A stretch of DNA of 64,000 bases, from NCBI GenBank assembly GCA_003315335.1, contig QNRL01000001.1, forward strand, positions 620,001 through 684,000, given 5' to 3'. Source of the DNA: Pseudocitrobacter faecalis. GTDB lineage: Bacteria > Pseudomonadota > Gammaproteobacteria > Enterobacterales > Enterobacteriaceae. The first letter of the stretch is position 1, and every line of letters starts with the position of its first letter. Under the pieces are notes generated by a model, which searched no databases, was not told where the DNA came from, and was given only the letters and a program-made list of their open reading frames with translations. This document shows, piece after piece, positions 52,138 to 63,684 of this stretch. The translations under genes were made by a program, and so were the position numbers.

Positions 52138-53409
52138 GTGGCAAACGCAAATAAACTCACGGTATTTATCGTGATTTTCATGCTGGCGGGGATACTCACC
52201 GGCGCAATGATCCATTCCTACGCATCAGCAGACTCCATCACCGCATGGTCTGATAACATCACCCTCCTCACCGATATCTTCCTGCGACTCATTAAAATGG
52301 TTATTGCGCCGTTAGTGTTCAGTACGCTGACCGTGGGCATTATGCGTCTGGGAGAAACGTCGACGATTGGTCGCGTTGGCGGGAAAGCCATGGTGTGGTT
52401 TATCACCTCATCCGTGCTGTCCATCCTGGTGGGGCTGTTTATTGTCACCCTGGAACAGCCGGGTAGCGGCATGAACCTGGCTGTCCCAACCGGTACGATT
52501 GAAACGGGGCTCGCCACCAGTGGTATGTCGCTGAAAGCCTTCCTGGCGCACACCATTCCAACCAGTATCGCAGGGGCAATGGCCGATAACGAGATCCTGC
52601 AAATCGTGGTCTTCTCCATGTTCTTCGGCATTGGCGGTGCATCGTTGGGGCAGAAATTCAACGCGCCGCTGGTTGCTGCGCTGGACGTGGTTTCACATAT
52701 TATGTTGAAGGTGACGGGCTATGTGATGTATGTGGCTCCGCTGGCCATTTTCGCCGCCATCTCTTCGGTTATTGCCAAAGAAGGTCTTGGCATTCTGCTG
52801 AATTACGCTTCTTTCATTGGCGGTTATTATCTGGCGATTCTTCTCACCTGCCTGGTATTGATAGGCGTTGGCTACATGGTGCTGAAAAAAGAGATTTTCC
52901 GCCTGGTCAATATGCTTAAAGATCCGGTGTTGGTTGCCTTCACCACCAGCAGCTCTGAAGCGGCGTATCCAAAAACGCTGGAACAACTGGCGAAATTTGG
53001 TTGCTCGCCGAATATTGTTTCTTTTGTTCTGCCTATCGGTTACTCCTTCAATCTGGTCGGTTCGATGGTGTACTGCTCGTTTGCATCCATGTTTATCGCC
53101 CAGGCCTACAATATTCATCTGAGTTTCTCTGAAATTACCGTGTTGATGCTGACGCTGATGCTGGCGTCAAAAGGTATTGCCGGGGTACCCCGCTCCGCAC
53201 TGGTGGTGCTGGCCGCCACCATTCCGAGCTTTAACATTCCGGTAGCCGGGATCCTGCTGCTGATGGGAATTGACCACTTCCTGGATATGGGGCGTTCCGC
53301 GATTAACGTGCTGGGTAACGGCGTTGCGGCGGCGATGCTGTCACAAAATGAAGGGATGCTGAGCGAAGGCGAAGCGCAAGAAGTGGAACAGCAGGAAGTG
53401 CAGGCTTAA
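52138..53409 (+). CDS. Dicarboxylate/amino acid:cation symporter (DAACS/SLC1 family)
   Basis: A 423-residue inner-membrane symporter of the GltP/DctA family. FLRLIKMVIAPLVFSTLTVGI is the typical helix 3 region, and FTTSSSEAAYPKTLEQL is the serine-rich hairpin 1. KGIAGVPRSALVVLAA is hairpin 2, and GIDHFLDMGRSAINVLGNG is helix 8 with the Asp and Arg that bind the substrate carboxylates. The helix 7 motif normally FNLDG reads FNLVG here (V307), replacing the sodium-linked Asp. The start is GTG. It is divergent from tar and separates it from the motA-cheW operon, where E. coli has no gene. Substrate unknown. Confidence 0.87.
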   Translation: MANANKLTVFIVIFMLAGILTGAMIHSYASADSITAWSDNITLLTDIFLRLIKMVIAPLVFSTLTVGIMRLGETSTIGRVGGKAMVWFITSSVLSILVGLFIVTLEQPGSGMNLAVPTGTIETGLATSGMSLKAFLAHTIPTSIAGAMADNEILQIVVFSMFFGIGGASLGQKFNAPLVAALDVVSHIMLKVTGYVMYVAPLAIFAAISSVIAKEGLGILLNYASFIGGYYLAILLTCLVLIGVGYMVLKKEIFRLVNMLKDPVLVAFTTSSSEAAYPKTLEQLAKFGCSPNIVSFVLPIGYSFNLVGSMVYCSFASMFIAQAYNIHLSFSEITVLMLTLMLASKGIAGVPRSALVVLAATIPSFNIPVAGILLLMGIDHFLDMGRSAINVLGNGVAAAMLSQNEGMLSEGEAQEVEQQEVQA

Positions 53410-53439
53410 CGCATCTGACAATGTGCGGGCTGTAAGATT

Positions 53440-53730
53440 GCCGGATGCGCTTCGCTTATCCGGCCTACAAACCGCACCCAACCCGTAGGCCGGATAAGCG
53501 AAGCGCATCCGGCATCGCACAAACCGCACCCAACCCGTAGGCCGGATAAGCGGAGCGCATCCGGCAATGCACAAACCGCACCCAACCCGTAGGCCGGATA
53601 AGCGGAGCGCATCCGGCAATGCACAAACCGCACCCAACCCGTAGGCCGGATAAGCGAAGCGCATCCGGCAATGCACAAACCGCACCCAACCCGTAGGCCG
53701 GATAAGCGGAGCGCATCCGGCAATGCACAA
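53440..53730. repeat. REP/BIME array with five tandem 52-bp units
   Basis: A leftward REP (53440-53468) is followed by five head-to-tail copies of a 52-bp unit (starts 53471, 53523, 53575, 53627, 53679), each containing GTAGGCCGGATAAGCG and GCATCCGGC. Copies differ only at one A/G position in the REP and at two bases in the linker of the first. It ends 22 bp before the cheW stop. There is no unique spacer between copies, so it is not a CRISPR. Confidence 0.93.
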
Positions 53731-53751
53731 ACCACACCTATCCGGCATTTT

Positions 53752-54255
53752 TTACGCTGCTTGCGTCGCCGTACTGTCCAGCAGCGCCATCTCATCGCTA
53801 CTCAACAATTTCTCAATATTCACCAGAATCAGCATGCGGTCGCCCAACGCGCCAAGCCCGGTCAGGTATTCCGTCGATAGCGTCACGGCAAATTCCGGCG
53901 CGGGACGAATTTGATCCGCCGCAAGCGACAGCACATCAGACACACCGTCCACCACAATGCCCACCACCCGCTGGCCGAGATTCAGCACAATCACCACCGT
54001 ATTGTCGTTGTACTCCACGTCCTGCTGGCTGAATTTCACACGCAGATCGACGATCGGCACAATCACGCCGCGTAAATTGGTTACGCCTTTAATAAACGCG
54101 GGGGTATTGGCGATACGGGTCACCTGATCGTAACCGCGAATTTCCTGCACCTTCAGAATATCGATGCCGTACTCTTCGTCACCAAGGGTGAAAACCAAAA
54201 ACTCCTGGCCCGAGGGCTCGCCCGCCAGTTTTGCTACGCTGTTCATACCGGTCAT
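53752..54255 (-). CDS. cheW: CheW, receptor-kinase coupling protein
   Basis: A 167-residue SH3-like coupling protein linking Tar/Tap to Che[58 protein letters not shown] is the family core. The same length as E. coli CheW. Last gene of motA-motB-cheA-cheW, 17 bp after cheA. Its 3' end is followed by the REP array. Confidence 0.97.
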   Translation of the reverse strand: MTGMNSVAKLAGEPSGQEFLVFTLGDEEYGIDILKVQEIRGYDQVTRIANTPAFIKGVTNLRGVIVPIVDLRVKFSQQDVEYNDNTVVIVLNLGQRVVGIVVDGVSDVLSLAADQIRPAPEFAVTLSTEYLTGLGALGDRMLILVNIEKLLSSDEMALLDSTATQAA

Positions 54256-54272
54256 ATTATTTCCTTCTTTAT

Positions 54273-56213
54273 TCAGGCGGCGACATGCGCCAGACGTTTT
54301 TCACGATTAAGACTTTGCAGGGCCGCGACATCCACAATCAGCGCCACGCTACCGTCTCCGAGAATGGTGGCAGCAGAAATGCCCGGCACTTTGCGATAGT
54401 TACTTTCCAGGTTTTTCACCACCACCTGATGCTGACCAATCAGTTGATCGACCAGCAGCGCATAACGACGCCCGGCACTTTGCAAAATCACCACAATGCC
54501 CTGGGTGGCTTCGGTTTTGGCCCCCTGCACATCAAACACTTTCCACAATTCCACCAGCGGCAGATATTCACCGCGCACTTCCAGCACGCGCTCCCCGCCC
54601 GCCAGCGGATGCAAATCTTCATCACGCGGCTGGAGCGATTCCATCACCGCATTGAGTGGCAAAATAAAAACTTCGTCACACACCTTCACGGACATGCCGT
54701 CGAGGATTGCCAGCGTCAGTGGCAATAAAATACGAATGGTGGTGCCTGTGCCCTGTTTCGATTGAATCTCGACGTGGCCGCCCATTTCCTGAATATTACG
54801 TTTCACCACATCCATGCCAACACCGCGTCCGGAAACGTCCGTCACCTGCTCGGCGGTTGAGAATCCTGGTGCAAAGATCAGCATGCCCACTTCGTCATCG
54901 GTCATGTTGTCGTGAACCGCCAGCCCCTGCGAAAGCGCTTTCGCCAGGATGCGTTCGCGGTTCAGACCCGCACCATCGTCGGTGACCTCGATACAGATAT
55001 TGCCACCCTGATGCTCCGCCGAAAGGATAAGATTGCCGACCTCTGATTTCCCCGCGGCGATGCGCGTTTCCGGCAGTTCAATCCCGTGATCCAGGCTGTT
55101 ACGCACCAGATGCGTCAGCGGGTCGATAATCCGTTCGATAAGACTTTTGTCGAGTTCCGTCGAACTGCCCTGTAACGTAAGCTCAACCTGTTTACCGAGC
55201 TTGCTCGCCAGGTCGCGTACCAGACGCGGGAAGCGGCTAAACACATACTCCATCGGCATCATGCGAATAGACATCACCGATTCCTGCAGGTCACGGGCAT
55301 TGCGCTGTAACTGGCCCATGCTGGTGATGAGATCGCCATGCTGCACCGGGTCGAGTTCCGTCGAGCGTTGCGCCAGCATTGACTGAGTGATAACCAGTTC
55401 CCCCACCAGATTGATAAGCTGATCCACCTTCTCCACCGCGACGCGAATACTGGTGGATTCACTGGCACGCGCCGGTTTTTCACGTTCCGTGCGCGCAGCG
55501 GCAACAGGCACCAGCGTTGGTGTGGCGACGGGTTTACTCTGTTCAGGCTCTTGCGCAGGCTCACTATTGAACGTTATCTGATCCGCCTCGATAACAAAGC
55601 AGAGCACCGCCACGATATCGTCCTGATTCACATCGCCTTCAAGGATCGCGCTCAGACTATCGACGCTCATGGTGACATCGCTGAGCGTGGCAAGGTTGCC
55701 CAACTCTTCGCGCAACATCTCTGGCTCGCCCGGTTTCAGGCGTGAAAGTGTGATCCGTAATGTTCCCTGCGGTGGAACCGCTTTTTCGACCACGGTCAGC
55801 CGGGTGGCTGGCGGCGCGCTCTCGCCTTTGGCTTCCAGCGCCAGCTGACGCAGCGCCTGGCAGATGTATTCAAAACTGGCGGCATCCGGCTCCTGTGAGC
55901 TTTTATAGGCGTCGAGCTGTTCCTGCATAATATCTTTGGTTTCCAAAAACAGGTTGATAATGTCGGTATTGAGCGGCAATTCCCCCCGACGCGCGTCGTC
56001 GAGCAGGTTCTCCATTAAATGGGTGGTTTCCTGCAATACAGAAAAGCCGAAGGTGCCTGCACCTCCTTTGATGGAGTGCGCCGCCCGAAAGATGGCGTTC
56101 ATCTGTTCGGTGTCGGGATCGGACGGAACCAGATCCAGCAGGTGCTGCTCCATATCGGCCAACAGTTCGTCGGCTTCATCAAAGAAAGTCTGATAAAAAT
56201 CGCTGATATCCAT
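54273..56213 (-). CDS. cheA: CheA, chemotaxis histidine kinase
   Basis: A 646-residue kinase. P1 carries phospho-His46 ([14 protein letters not shown]), then the P2 CheY/CheB-binding domain, P3 dimerisation, P4 ATPase (N box [13 protein letters not shown]1 [13 protein letters not shown]2 [10 protein letters not shown]) and the CheW-like P5. Met96 matches the E. coli start of the short form CheA-S. The ATG at 56213 lies 10 bp after motB; the upstream extension to 56285 runs inside motB. Confidence 0.97.
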   Translation of the reverse strand: MDISDFYQTFFDEADELLADMEQHLLDLVPSDPDTEQMNAIFRAAHSIKGGAGTFGFSVLQETTHLMENLLDDARRGELPLNTDIINLFLETKDIMQEQLDAYKSSQEPDAASFEYICQALRQLALEAKGESAPPATRLTVVEKAVPPQGTLRITLSRLKPGEPEMLREELGNLATLSDVTMSVDSLSAILEGDVNQDDIVAVLCFVIEADQITFNSEPAQEPEQSKPVATPTLVPVAAARTEREKPARASESTSIRVAVEKVDQLINLVGELVITQSMLAQRSTELDPVQHGDLITSMGQLQRNARDLQESVMSIRMMPMEYVFSRFPRLVRDLASKLGKQVELTLQGSSTELDKSLIERIIDPLTHLVRNSLDHGIELPETRIAAGKSEVGNLILSAEHQGGNICIEVTDDGAGLNRERILAKALSQGLAVHDNMTDDEVGMLIFAPGFSTAEQVTDVSGRGVGMDVVKRNIQEMGGHVEIQSKQGTGTTIRILLPLTLAILDGMSVKVCDEVFILPLNAVMESLQPRDEDLHPLAGGERVLEVRGEYLPLVELWKVFDVQGAKTEATQGIVVILQSAGRRYALLVDQLIGQHQVVVKNLESNYRKVPGISAATILGDGSVALIVDVAALQSLNREKRLAHVAA

Positions 56214-56223
56214 GCTCACGCAA

Positions 56224-57144
56224 TCACCTCTGATCGGGTTGTGGCGGTGTTGGGCTTTGTGTCGCCTGTGGCGACGGTAATGCACTTATCGGTTCATTCT
56301 GGCTTTGCGCGTTCTCGTGGAGAATCGCCTGCTCGGCCTGGTTGTTGAGCACCAGCAAACTGATCCGGCGGTTGATAGCGTCGTCGCCACCATGGCTTGC
56401 GAGGCGCATGGTATTTGCCATCCCCACCACACGCAGCACTTTGCCTTCACTCAACCCGCCAATCACCAGCTCGCGCCGGGAAGCGTTGGCGCGATCCGCC
56501 GAAAGTTCCCAGTTGCTGTATCCGCGCTCGCCGCCCGCATAGGGATAATCGTCCGTATGGCCGGAGAGACTGATTTTATTGGGAATTTCATTCAGCACCG
56601 GGGCGATACCGCGCAGGATATCGCGCATATACGGCTCCACTTCGGCGCTGCCAGTTTTAAACATCGGCCGGTTCTGGCTGTCGATAATCTGAATGCGTAA
56701 TCCCTCCTGAACGAGATCGATCTTCAGGTGCGGGCGCAGCGCTTTCAGTTTGGGATCGGCTTCGATCAACTGGTCCAGCTCGCCGCGGATCCGCTTCAGG
56801 CGGTTGGTTTCCATCCGCTTTTTCAGTTCATCCATGTTGGGCTGTTTATTGACTTCGCCCTGCTGCTGCGTGACGTCATCCCCGCCGCCGGGAATGGGAC
56901 TGTCACTGTTCGACATTCGCGGGCCGCCAGTCACTGCCGTCGCCAGCGGTGTACGGAAGTATTCGGCAATTTGAATCAGCTCTTTGGGGCTGGAGATGGA
57001 AATCAACCACATCACCAGAAAGAAGGCCATCATGGCGGTCATGAAATCGGCGTAGGCAATCTTCCACGATCCGTGGCCACCTCCGCCATGCGATTTGGCT
57101 TTGCGTCTTTTGACAACGACAATCGGGTGCGGCTGATTTTTCAT
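56224..57144 (-). CDS. motB: MotB, flagellar stator protein
   Basis: A 306-residue stator subunit: a single membrane helix with the proton-carrying Asp33 ([27 protein letters not shown]), a periplasmic plug segment, and the OmpA-like peptidoglycan-binding domain ([28 protein letters not shown]). It overlaps motA by ATGA. It has one extra Gly before the helix relative to E. coli. Confidence 0.97.
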   Translation of the reverse strand: MKNQPHPIVVVKRRKAKSHGGGGHGSWKIAYADFMTAMMAFFLVMWLISISSPKELIQIAEYFRTPLATAVTGGPRMSNSDSPIPGGGDDVTQQQGEVNKQPNMDELKKRMETNRLKRIRGELDQLIEADPKLKALRPHLKIDLVQEGLRIQIIDSQNRPMFKTGSAEVEPYMRDILRGIAPVLNEIPNKISLSGHTDDYPYAGGERGYSNWELSADRANASRRELVIGGLSEGKVLRVVGMANTMRLASHGGDDAINRRISLLVLNNQAEQAILHENAQSQNEPISALPSPQATQSPTPPQPDQR

Positions 57145-58031
57145 GCGTCCTCGGTCGTGGTTTGCTGCGCCGTCGGATTACGCACCGCCCGAACATGTTC
57201 TTCCAGTTCAACAAACGACGGACGCTCGCTGGTGTAGAGCGTTTTACGACCAAATTCGACCGCGATCGGTGGCGCGTAACCATTGAGATTCGAGAGCAGC
57301 GTAATTTTGACGCACTGCATCATTTTGGTGGTTTCCGCGCTTTTTTGTCTGAGCACGCTGGCCAGCGGCGAGACAAAACCATACGCCAGAAGAATACCCA
57401 GGAACGTACCGACCATCGCGTGGGCGATCAATGCCCCCAGCTCTGCCGCCGGGCGATCCGCCGAACCCAGGGCGTGAACAACCCCCATCACCGCCGCCAC
57501 AATGCCAAACGCCGGTAACGAGTCGCCTACCAGTGCCAGGCTGTTGGCAGGAACTTCGCTTTCGCTTTCAAAGGTTTCAATTTCCTCATCCATCAGCGCT
57601 TCAATTTCGAAGGTGTTCATATTGCCGCTAATGATGAGTCGCAGATAATCGACGATAAAATCCAGCATGACGCTGTCAGCCAGAATACGCGGATAGCTGG
57701 CGAAGATTTCACTTTCGCGCGGGTTTTCAATGTCGCGCTCAAGGGAGAACATCCCTTGCTGGCGCGATTTGGCCATCAGGCGATAGAGCAGCGCCAGCAG
57801 GTCCATATACATGGTTTTGGTATATTTCGAGCGGCGAAAAAGTAGCGGCAGGGCTTTAAGTGTGCCCTTTATCGCTTTCCCGTTGTTACCGACGATAAAC
57901 GCACCAACGCCGGCGCCACCGATAATAATCAACTCAGCGGGTTGATACAGTGCCCCAAGGTGCCCGCCGGTCATGGCATAACCGCCGAATACTGTCCCGA
58001 TGACGACCAGGTAACCGATTAAGATAAGCAC
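57141..58031 (-). CDS. motA: MotA, flagellar stator protein
   Basis: A 296-residue four-helix stator subunit of the MotA/TolQ family. The cytoplasmic loop with charged residues contacting FliG lies around residues 70-165, and [21 protein letters not shown] and [15 protein letters not shown] are helices 3 and 4 with the conserved prolines. The start is GTG with AAGGA six bases upstream, as in E. coli. First gene of motAB-cheAW. Confidence 0.97.
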   Translation of the reverse strand: MLILIGYLVVIGTVFGGYAMTGGHLGALYQPAELIIIGGAGVGAFIVGNNGKAIKGTLKALPLLFRRSKYTKTMYMDLLALLYRLMAKSRQQGMFSLERDIENPRESEIFASYPRILADSVMLDFIVDYLRLIISGNMNTFEIEALMDEEIETFESESEVPANSLALVGDSLPAFGIVAAVMGVVHALGSADRPAAELGALIAHAMVGTFLGILLAYGFVSPLASVLRQKSAETTKMMQCVKITLLSNLNGYAPPIAVEFGRKTLYTSERPSFVELEEHVRAVRNPTAQQTTTEDA

Positions 58032-58093
58032 GTTTCATCCTTCCACTGTTGACCAGGCTGAAGGACAGATAAAAGCGTCGCCGAACGACAGGC

Positions 58094-58125
58094 AAAAAAA
58101 AGCAGCGGTCACGGGCCCCGCTGCT
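58094..58125 (-). terminator. Terminator of flhDC
   Basis: On the minus strand AGCAGCGG and CCGCTGCT pair across a GGCCCGTGA loop and are followed by a T-run, 25 bp after the flhC stop. Confidence 0.88.
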
Positions 58126-58149
58126 GGAGTGTTTGCCACACCGTTCAGG

Positions 58150-58728
58150 CTAAACAGCTTGCTCTATCTGTTCATCCAGCAGTTGTGGATTACTATCGGC
58201 AGCGTTGTCGGAAAGTTTACGTCTTTTTACGGCGCGGGATGGCGGCTGGCACAGACTGCAAACAAAGCTGCCCGCCGGTTGATGTGCGTGAGTGATAAAA
58301 TTACCGCCGCAACTGTTGCAGTGCGACAGTTCCAGCATACCGCTCTCAACGAAACGCACCAGCGTCCACGCGCGAGTCAGCGCCAGAAGCGGGGCTTCAT
58401 CCTGAGCGGGACACTGTTCCAGGTAGAGTCGATATGCCTTAATAACGGCATCAACGCCCGAGCATAACCCGGTGCTGAGAAGAAATTGCCAGGCATTGCA
58501 GAACATGGAAGAGTGGATATTCTGCTCCCACGTCATAAACCAGTCCGTGGAAAACGGCAGCATCCCTTTCGGCGGCGGGCTACCGCGCAGCTCTTTATAG
58601 AGTTTAATCAGGCGACCACGGCTTAGCTGCGTTTCACTTTCCAGCATCTGTAAACGCGCGCCCAGCGTAATTAGCTCCATCGCAAGCTGAATATCGCGGG
58701 CTTCCTGGACAATACTTTTTTCGCTCAT
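58150..58728 (-). CDS. flhC: FlhC, flagellar master regulator subunit
   Basis: A 192-residue partner of FlhD in the FlhD4C2 activator of class II flagellar genes. The zinc site is visible as CNSCGGNF...CSLC (C-x2-C twice). It is colinear with E. coli FlhC except near the C-terminus. It lies 2 bp after flhD. Confidence 0.97.
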   Translation of the reverse strand: MSEKSIVQEARDIQLAMELITLGARLQMLESETQLSRGRLIKLYKELRGSPPPKGMLPFSTDWFMTWEQNIHSSMFCNAWQFLLSTGLCSGVDAVIKAYRLYLEQCPAQDEAPLLALTRAWTLVRFVESGMLELSHCNSCGGNFITHAHQPAGSFVCSLCQPPSRAVKRRKLSDNAADSNPQLLDEQIEQAV

Positions 58729-58730
58729 GC

Positions 58731-59081
58731 TCAGGCCCTTTTCTTACGGCCGGAATCAGCGGTCTGGCTGGCGTCGTTCAGTAAACGCGTAGAAAGAAGA
58801 ATGCCGGTGTGGATCTGTTGCAGGTCGTCGACCCGGGAATCCTGTGTGAGCTGGGTGATCGTTTGATGACTGTCGAAGCGGAACTGGCAAACCAGTTGAT
58901 TGGTTTCCGCCAGTTTCACCATCTGCGGAAGCGTCAGGTCACCGAGCGTTGTGGCCATCTCTTCGTTTATGCCCAGGCGAAACATGGCTGACGCTTTATC
59001 CTGACCGATAAGGCGTTGCGCAAGGAGTAGATAGGACAAATTGATGTCATAGATATGTTTTAGCAACTCGGATGTATACAT
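58731..59081 (-). CDS. flhD: FlhD, flagellar master regulator subunit
   Basis: A 116-residue protein: [23 protein letters not shown] and [21 protein letters not shown] are as in E. coli; the Cys used for the inter-subunit disulphide (QLVCQFRFD) is present. ATG at 59081 (MYTSELL) has GGGG at a good distance; an ATG at 59090 used by some annotations is an alternative. The leader is about 200 nt, matching the E. coli leader bound by CsrA and sRNAs. Confidence 0.95.
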   Translation of the reverse strand: MYTSELLKHIYDINLSYLLLAQRLIGQDKASAMFRLGINEEMATTLGDLTLPQMVKLAETNQLVCQFRFDSHQTITQLTQDSRVDDLQQIHTGILLSTRLLNDASQTADSGRKKRA

Positions 59082-59286
59082 TTTCCCCATCCCGAATAAC
59101 CAACTATTGTTTTAATGCGGTTAGACCGCACACCCCGTGATGTCGTCGGGAAATCCCGATAAAAAAAGAAAAAGCCGAAATGCATAGCCGATGATGACAG
59201 ACATATCGGCAAGTTCGCTTTAGGTTATAAAGCAACAATTTTAAACATTTCTTACAAATGACTAAGAATTTTCCTAAATCCACGCA

Positions 59287-59359
59287 ACTTTACCCGCCAG
59301 CTATGACACATACAATCTGACCTTAGGGTAAATTTAGGAATTATGTGATTTATGTCACA
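59287..59359 (-). promoter_or_regulatory. flhDC promoter with CRP site
   Basis: TGTGA-TTTATG-TCACA (59344-59359) is a perfect CRP palindrome. On the minus strand TTGTAT (59315-59310) and TAAAGT (59292-59287) stand 17 bp apart, predicting a start near 59280. The CRP centre is then about 71 bp upstream and the leader about 199 nt, both as known for E. coli. Confidence 0.85.
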
Positions 59360-59861
59360 TAACATACCTGAATGTTAACACTCAATCCATCAGATTACGT
59401 TGTTAATTGATCATTTATTATCCAAATAACTCTTTTTTCTATTCTTCAGGGACGAATATTCATTCAGAAGAAGGAACGGTGACGCGTTAAGAGGGGAACG
59501 ATAGTGAACAGAGGATTGACAGAAGCGCCGATAAAGGACTTAGCACCGAAGAATATAAATTTATATTTAAAATTCATACAATTAAATAAAATTTAAATTC
59601 ATATAATCCTTAAGGTAAATCATTCACAATTTGTTAATCACCTATATCTAATTGTTAATTGATTATTGTTACTTACCGAAAGCGGTTACATACACATTAG
59701 AATTTGCAACATGACCGCTTTTTGCACTATTCCGGACTTAAGAATAATTAATGCATATATTGAAGTCGCTCACAGTTACATTTGAAACTACCCTTGCAGT
59801 CAGGCCGCAAAAAGAGTATGAGCTTAAATATGGTTAGTGAAGTGTCCTGCAAGGAGGTTTG
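59360..59861. other. Upstream region of flhDC and uspC, no gene seen
   Basis: About 500 bp of A+T-rich intergenic DNA between the divergent flhD and uspC. In E. coli this space binds many flhDC regulators and often carries insertion sequences. None is present here. I see no frame with coding character. Confidence 0.5.
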
Positions 59862-60281
59862 ATGCCTTACTCTCACCTGTTAGTGGCGGTTGCGCCTACC
59901 CCAGAAAGTCACGCCCTGTTACGCAAGGCGGTTTCGATTGCGCGCCCACACAATGCCCGCGTCAGTCTGATCACGTTTTCAACCGATCCGGAAATGTATA
60001 ACCAGCTGGCAGCGCCGATGATGGAGAATCTGCGTGAGTTGATGCAGGAGGAGACCCAACAGTTTCTTGATACGCTGGTTGAACAAGCCGACTACCCGAT
60101 CTGGAAAACCCAAATTGCCAGCGGTGAATTGTGCGAAAGTATTAAATCCTGGTGCCAGCACTATCAGGTCGATTTGGTTATCTGCGGTAACCACAATCAA
60201 AGCTTTTTCTCTCGAGCCACCTGCTCAGCGAAGAATATCGTCGGCAGCAGTTGTGCCGACGTTTTGCTTGTGACGTTGTAA
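59862..60281 (+). CDS. uspC: UspC, universal stress protein
   Basis: A 139-residue UspA-family protein: YSHLLVAVAPTPESHALLRKAVSIARP at the start and DLVICGNHNQSFFSRATCSAKNI near the end (degenerate G-2x-G-9x-G(S) ATP-binding region). It acts in stress resistance and motility in E. coli. AAGGAGG four bases before the ATG at 59862 is a strong ribosome-binding site; an adjacent TTG at 59859 is too close. Confidence 0.93.
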   Translation: MPYSHLLVAVAPTPESHALLRKAVSIARPHNARVSLITFSTDPEMYNQLAAPMMENLRELMQEETQQFLDTLVEQADYPIWKTQIASGELCESIKSWCQHYQVDLVICGNHNQSFFSRATCSAKNIVGSSCADVLLVTL

Positions 60282-60293
60282 CACTCCTTATGC

Positions 60294-60329
60294 GACGCCG
60301 GTTTTGTCAGTTCCGGCGTCATTCTTTCC

Positions 60330-60330
<1 letters not shown>
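60294..60330 (+). terminator. Terminator of uspC
   Basis: GACGCCGG (60294-60301) pairs with CCGGCGTC (60313-60320), followed by ATTCTTTCCTT. Confidence 0.75.
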
Positions 60331-62565
<2,235 letters not shown>

Positions 62566-62621
62566 TTATCAAAAAGTTAGCAACTTAAGTATAGACAGTG
62601 TGACACGGCTCGCCATTTTCA

Positions 62622-62656
62622 AATGAAAACGCCGGGGGGATTAGCCACCGGCGTTG
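62622..62656 (-). terminator. Terminator of the araFGH operon
   Basis: On the minus strand AACGCCGG pairs with CCGGCGTT and is followed by TTCATTTG, 34 bp after the araH stop. Confidence 0.78.
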
Positions 62657-62689
62657 TCAGTACATACACTTAAAAATTGAGTCCGTTTT

Positions 62690-63673
62690 TTAAACGGCCC
62701 GTTTCGCTTTTTGTTTATAACGGTCGAAAATGACCGCCGCCAGCAAAATCAAACCGCGAACCACATACTGCGAGAATGGCGAAATATTCAGCAGGTTCAT
62801 GGCGTTTTCCACTGTTCCCAGAATCAGGATCCCGGCCACGACGTAGGAGATTTTTCCGATACCGCCTTTTAGCGACACGCCGCCCAGCACGCAGGCTGAG
62901 ATGACGATCAGCTCATAACCGATAGAGGTCATCGGCTGTCCGCTGGTCATGCGCGAGGCCAGAATAATCCCCGCGGCCGCCGACACCAGGCCTGAAAGAA
63001 TAAAGATGATAATTTTGGTGCGAACCACGGGAACACCCGCCAGACGCGCAGCCTCTTCGTTCCCACCAATCGCCAGGGTATTGCGCCCAAAAGTGGTCTT
63101 ATTCAGTAATAATCCGAAAATGATTAAACAGGCGACAGTTAGCCAGATTGGTGCTGGTAAACCGAGCCAGTTGGCATACCCAAGTTCAAAGAAACGCTCA
63201 TCTTCAATCCCTACCGCTTTACCATCAGAGATGATATAGGCAAGGCCACGCACAATCTGCATGGTGGCAAGCGTGGTGATCAGCGCGTTGATTTTCAGTC
63301 TGGCAATAACAAAACCGTTGACCAGACCGCTCAGCACGCCCAGCATCAGCCCGGCGAAGACGCCAATCCACAAACTCTCTGTCAGGTTGATCACCACCGC
63401 AGTGGTGACGCCAGCGCAGGCAATCACTGAGGCGACGGAGAGGTCAAAATCGCCGGAAGCCAGACAGAACAGCATTCCACAGGCGACCATCCCGGACATG
63501 GATATCGCCAGCCCCAGCCCCTTCATGTTGACAAAGGAGGCGAAGTTCGGCACAAAAATCGCGCAGCCGATAAACAGTACCGCGAAGACAACCAGCATGC
63601 CGTATTGATCCCAGATACGGCCAAAGCTGAGTGATGGTCGGCGTGCGCCGGAAGTCGTTACAGAAGACATCAT
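62690..63673 (-). CDS. araH: AraH, L-arabinose ABC importer permease
   Basis: A 327-residue sugar permease of the RbsC type with about ten helices. The EAA-like loop is TTFGRNTLAIGGNEEAARLAGV, and GQPMTSIGYELIVISACVLGGVSLKGG is the family hallmark. It forms the channel for arabinose delivered by AraF. It matches E. coli AraH almost throughout. It follows araG by 11 bp. Confidence 0.96.
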   Translation of the reverse strand: MMSSVTTSGARRPSLSFGRIWDQYGMLVVFAVLFIGCAIFVPNFASFVNMKGLGLAISMSGMVACGMLFCLASGDFDLSVASVIACAGVTTAVVINLTESLWIGVFAGLMLGVLSGLVNGFVIARLKINALITTLATMQIVRGLAYIISDGKAVGIEDERFFELGYANWLGLPAPIWLTVACLIIFGLLLNKTTFGRNTLAIGGNEEAARLAGVPVVRTKIIIFILSGLVSAAAGIILASRMTSGQPMTSIGYELIVISACVLGGVSLKGGIGKISYVVAGILILGTVENAMNLLNISPFSQYVVRGLILLAAVIFDRYKQKAKRAV

Positions 63674-63684
63674 AAACTCCTTTC

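Noticed and set aside
53440-53730. Possible CRISPR array
   Set aside because: The 52-bp units are directly contiguous with near-identical linkers, there are no unique spacers, and the core is a REP palindrome. No cas genes are nearby.
53341-53795. Several minus-strand frames of 90-135 codons coding for an internally repeated Cys-rich protein
   Set aside because: They are translations of the 52-bp REP array; 52 is not a multiple of three, so the same repeat appears in all frames. No ribosome-binding site or family.
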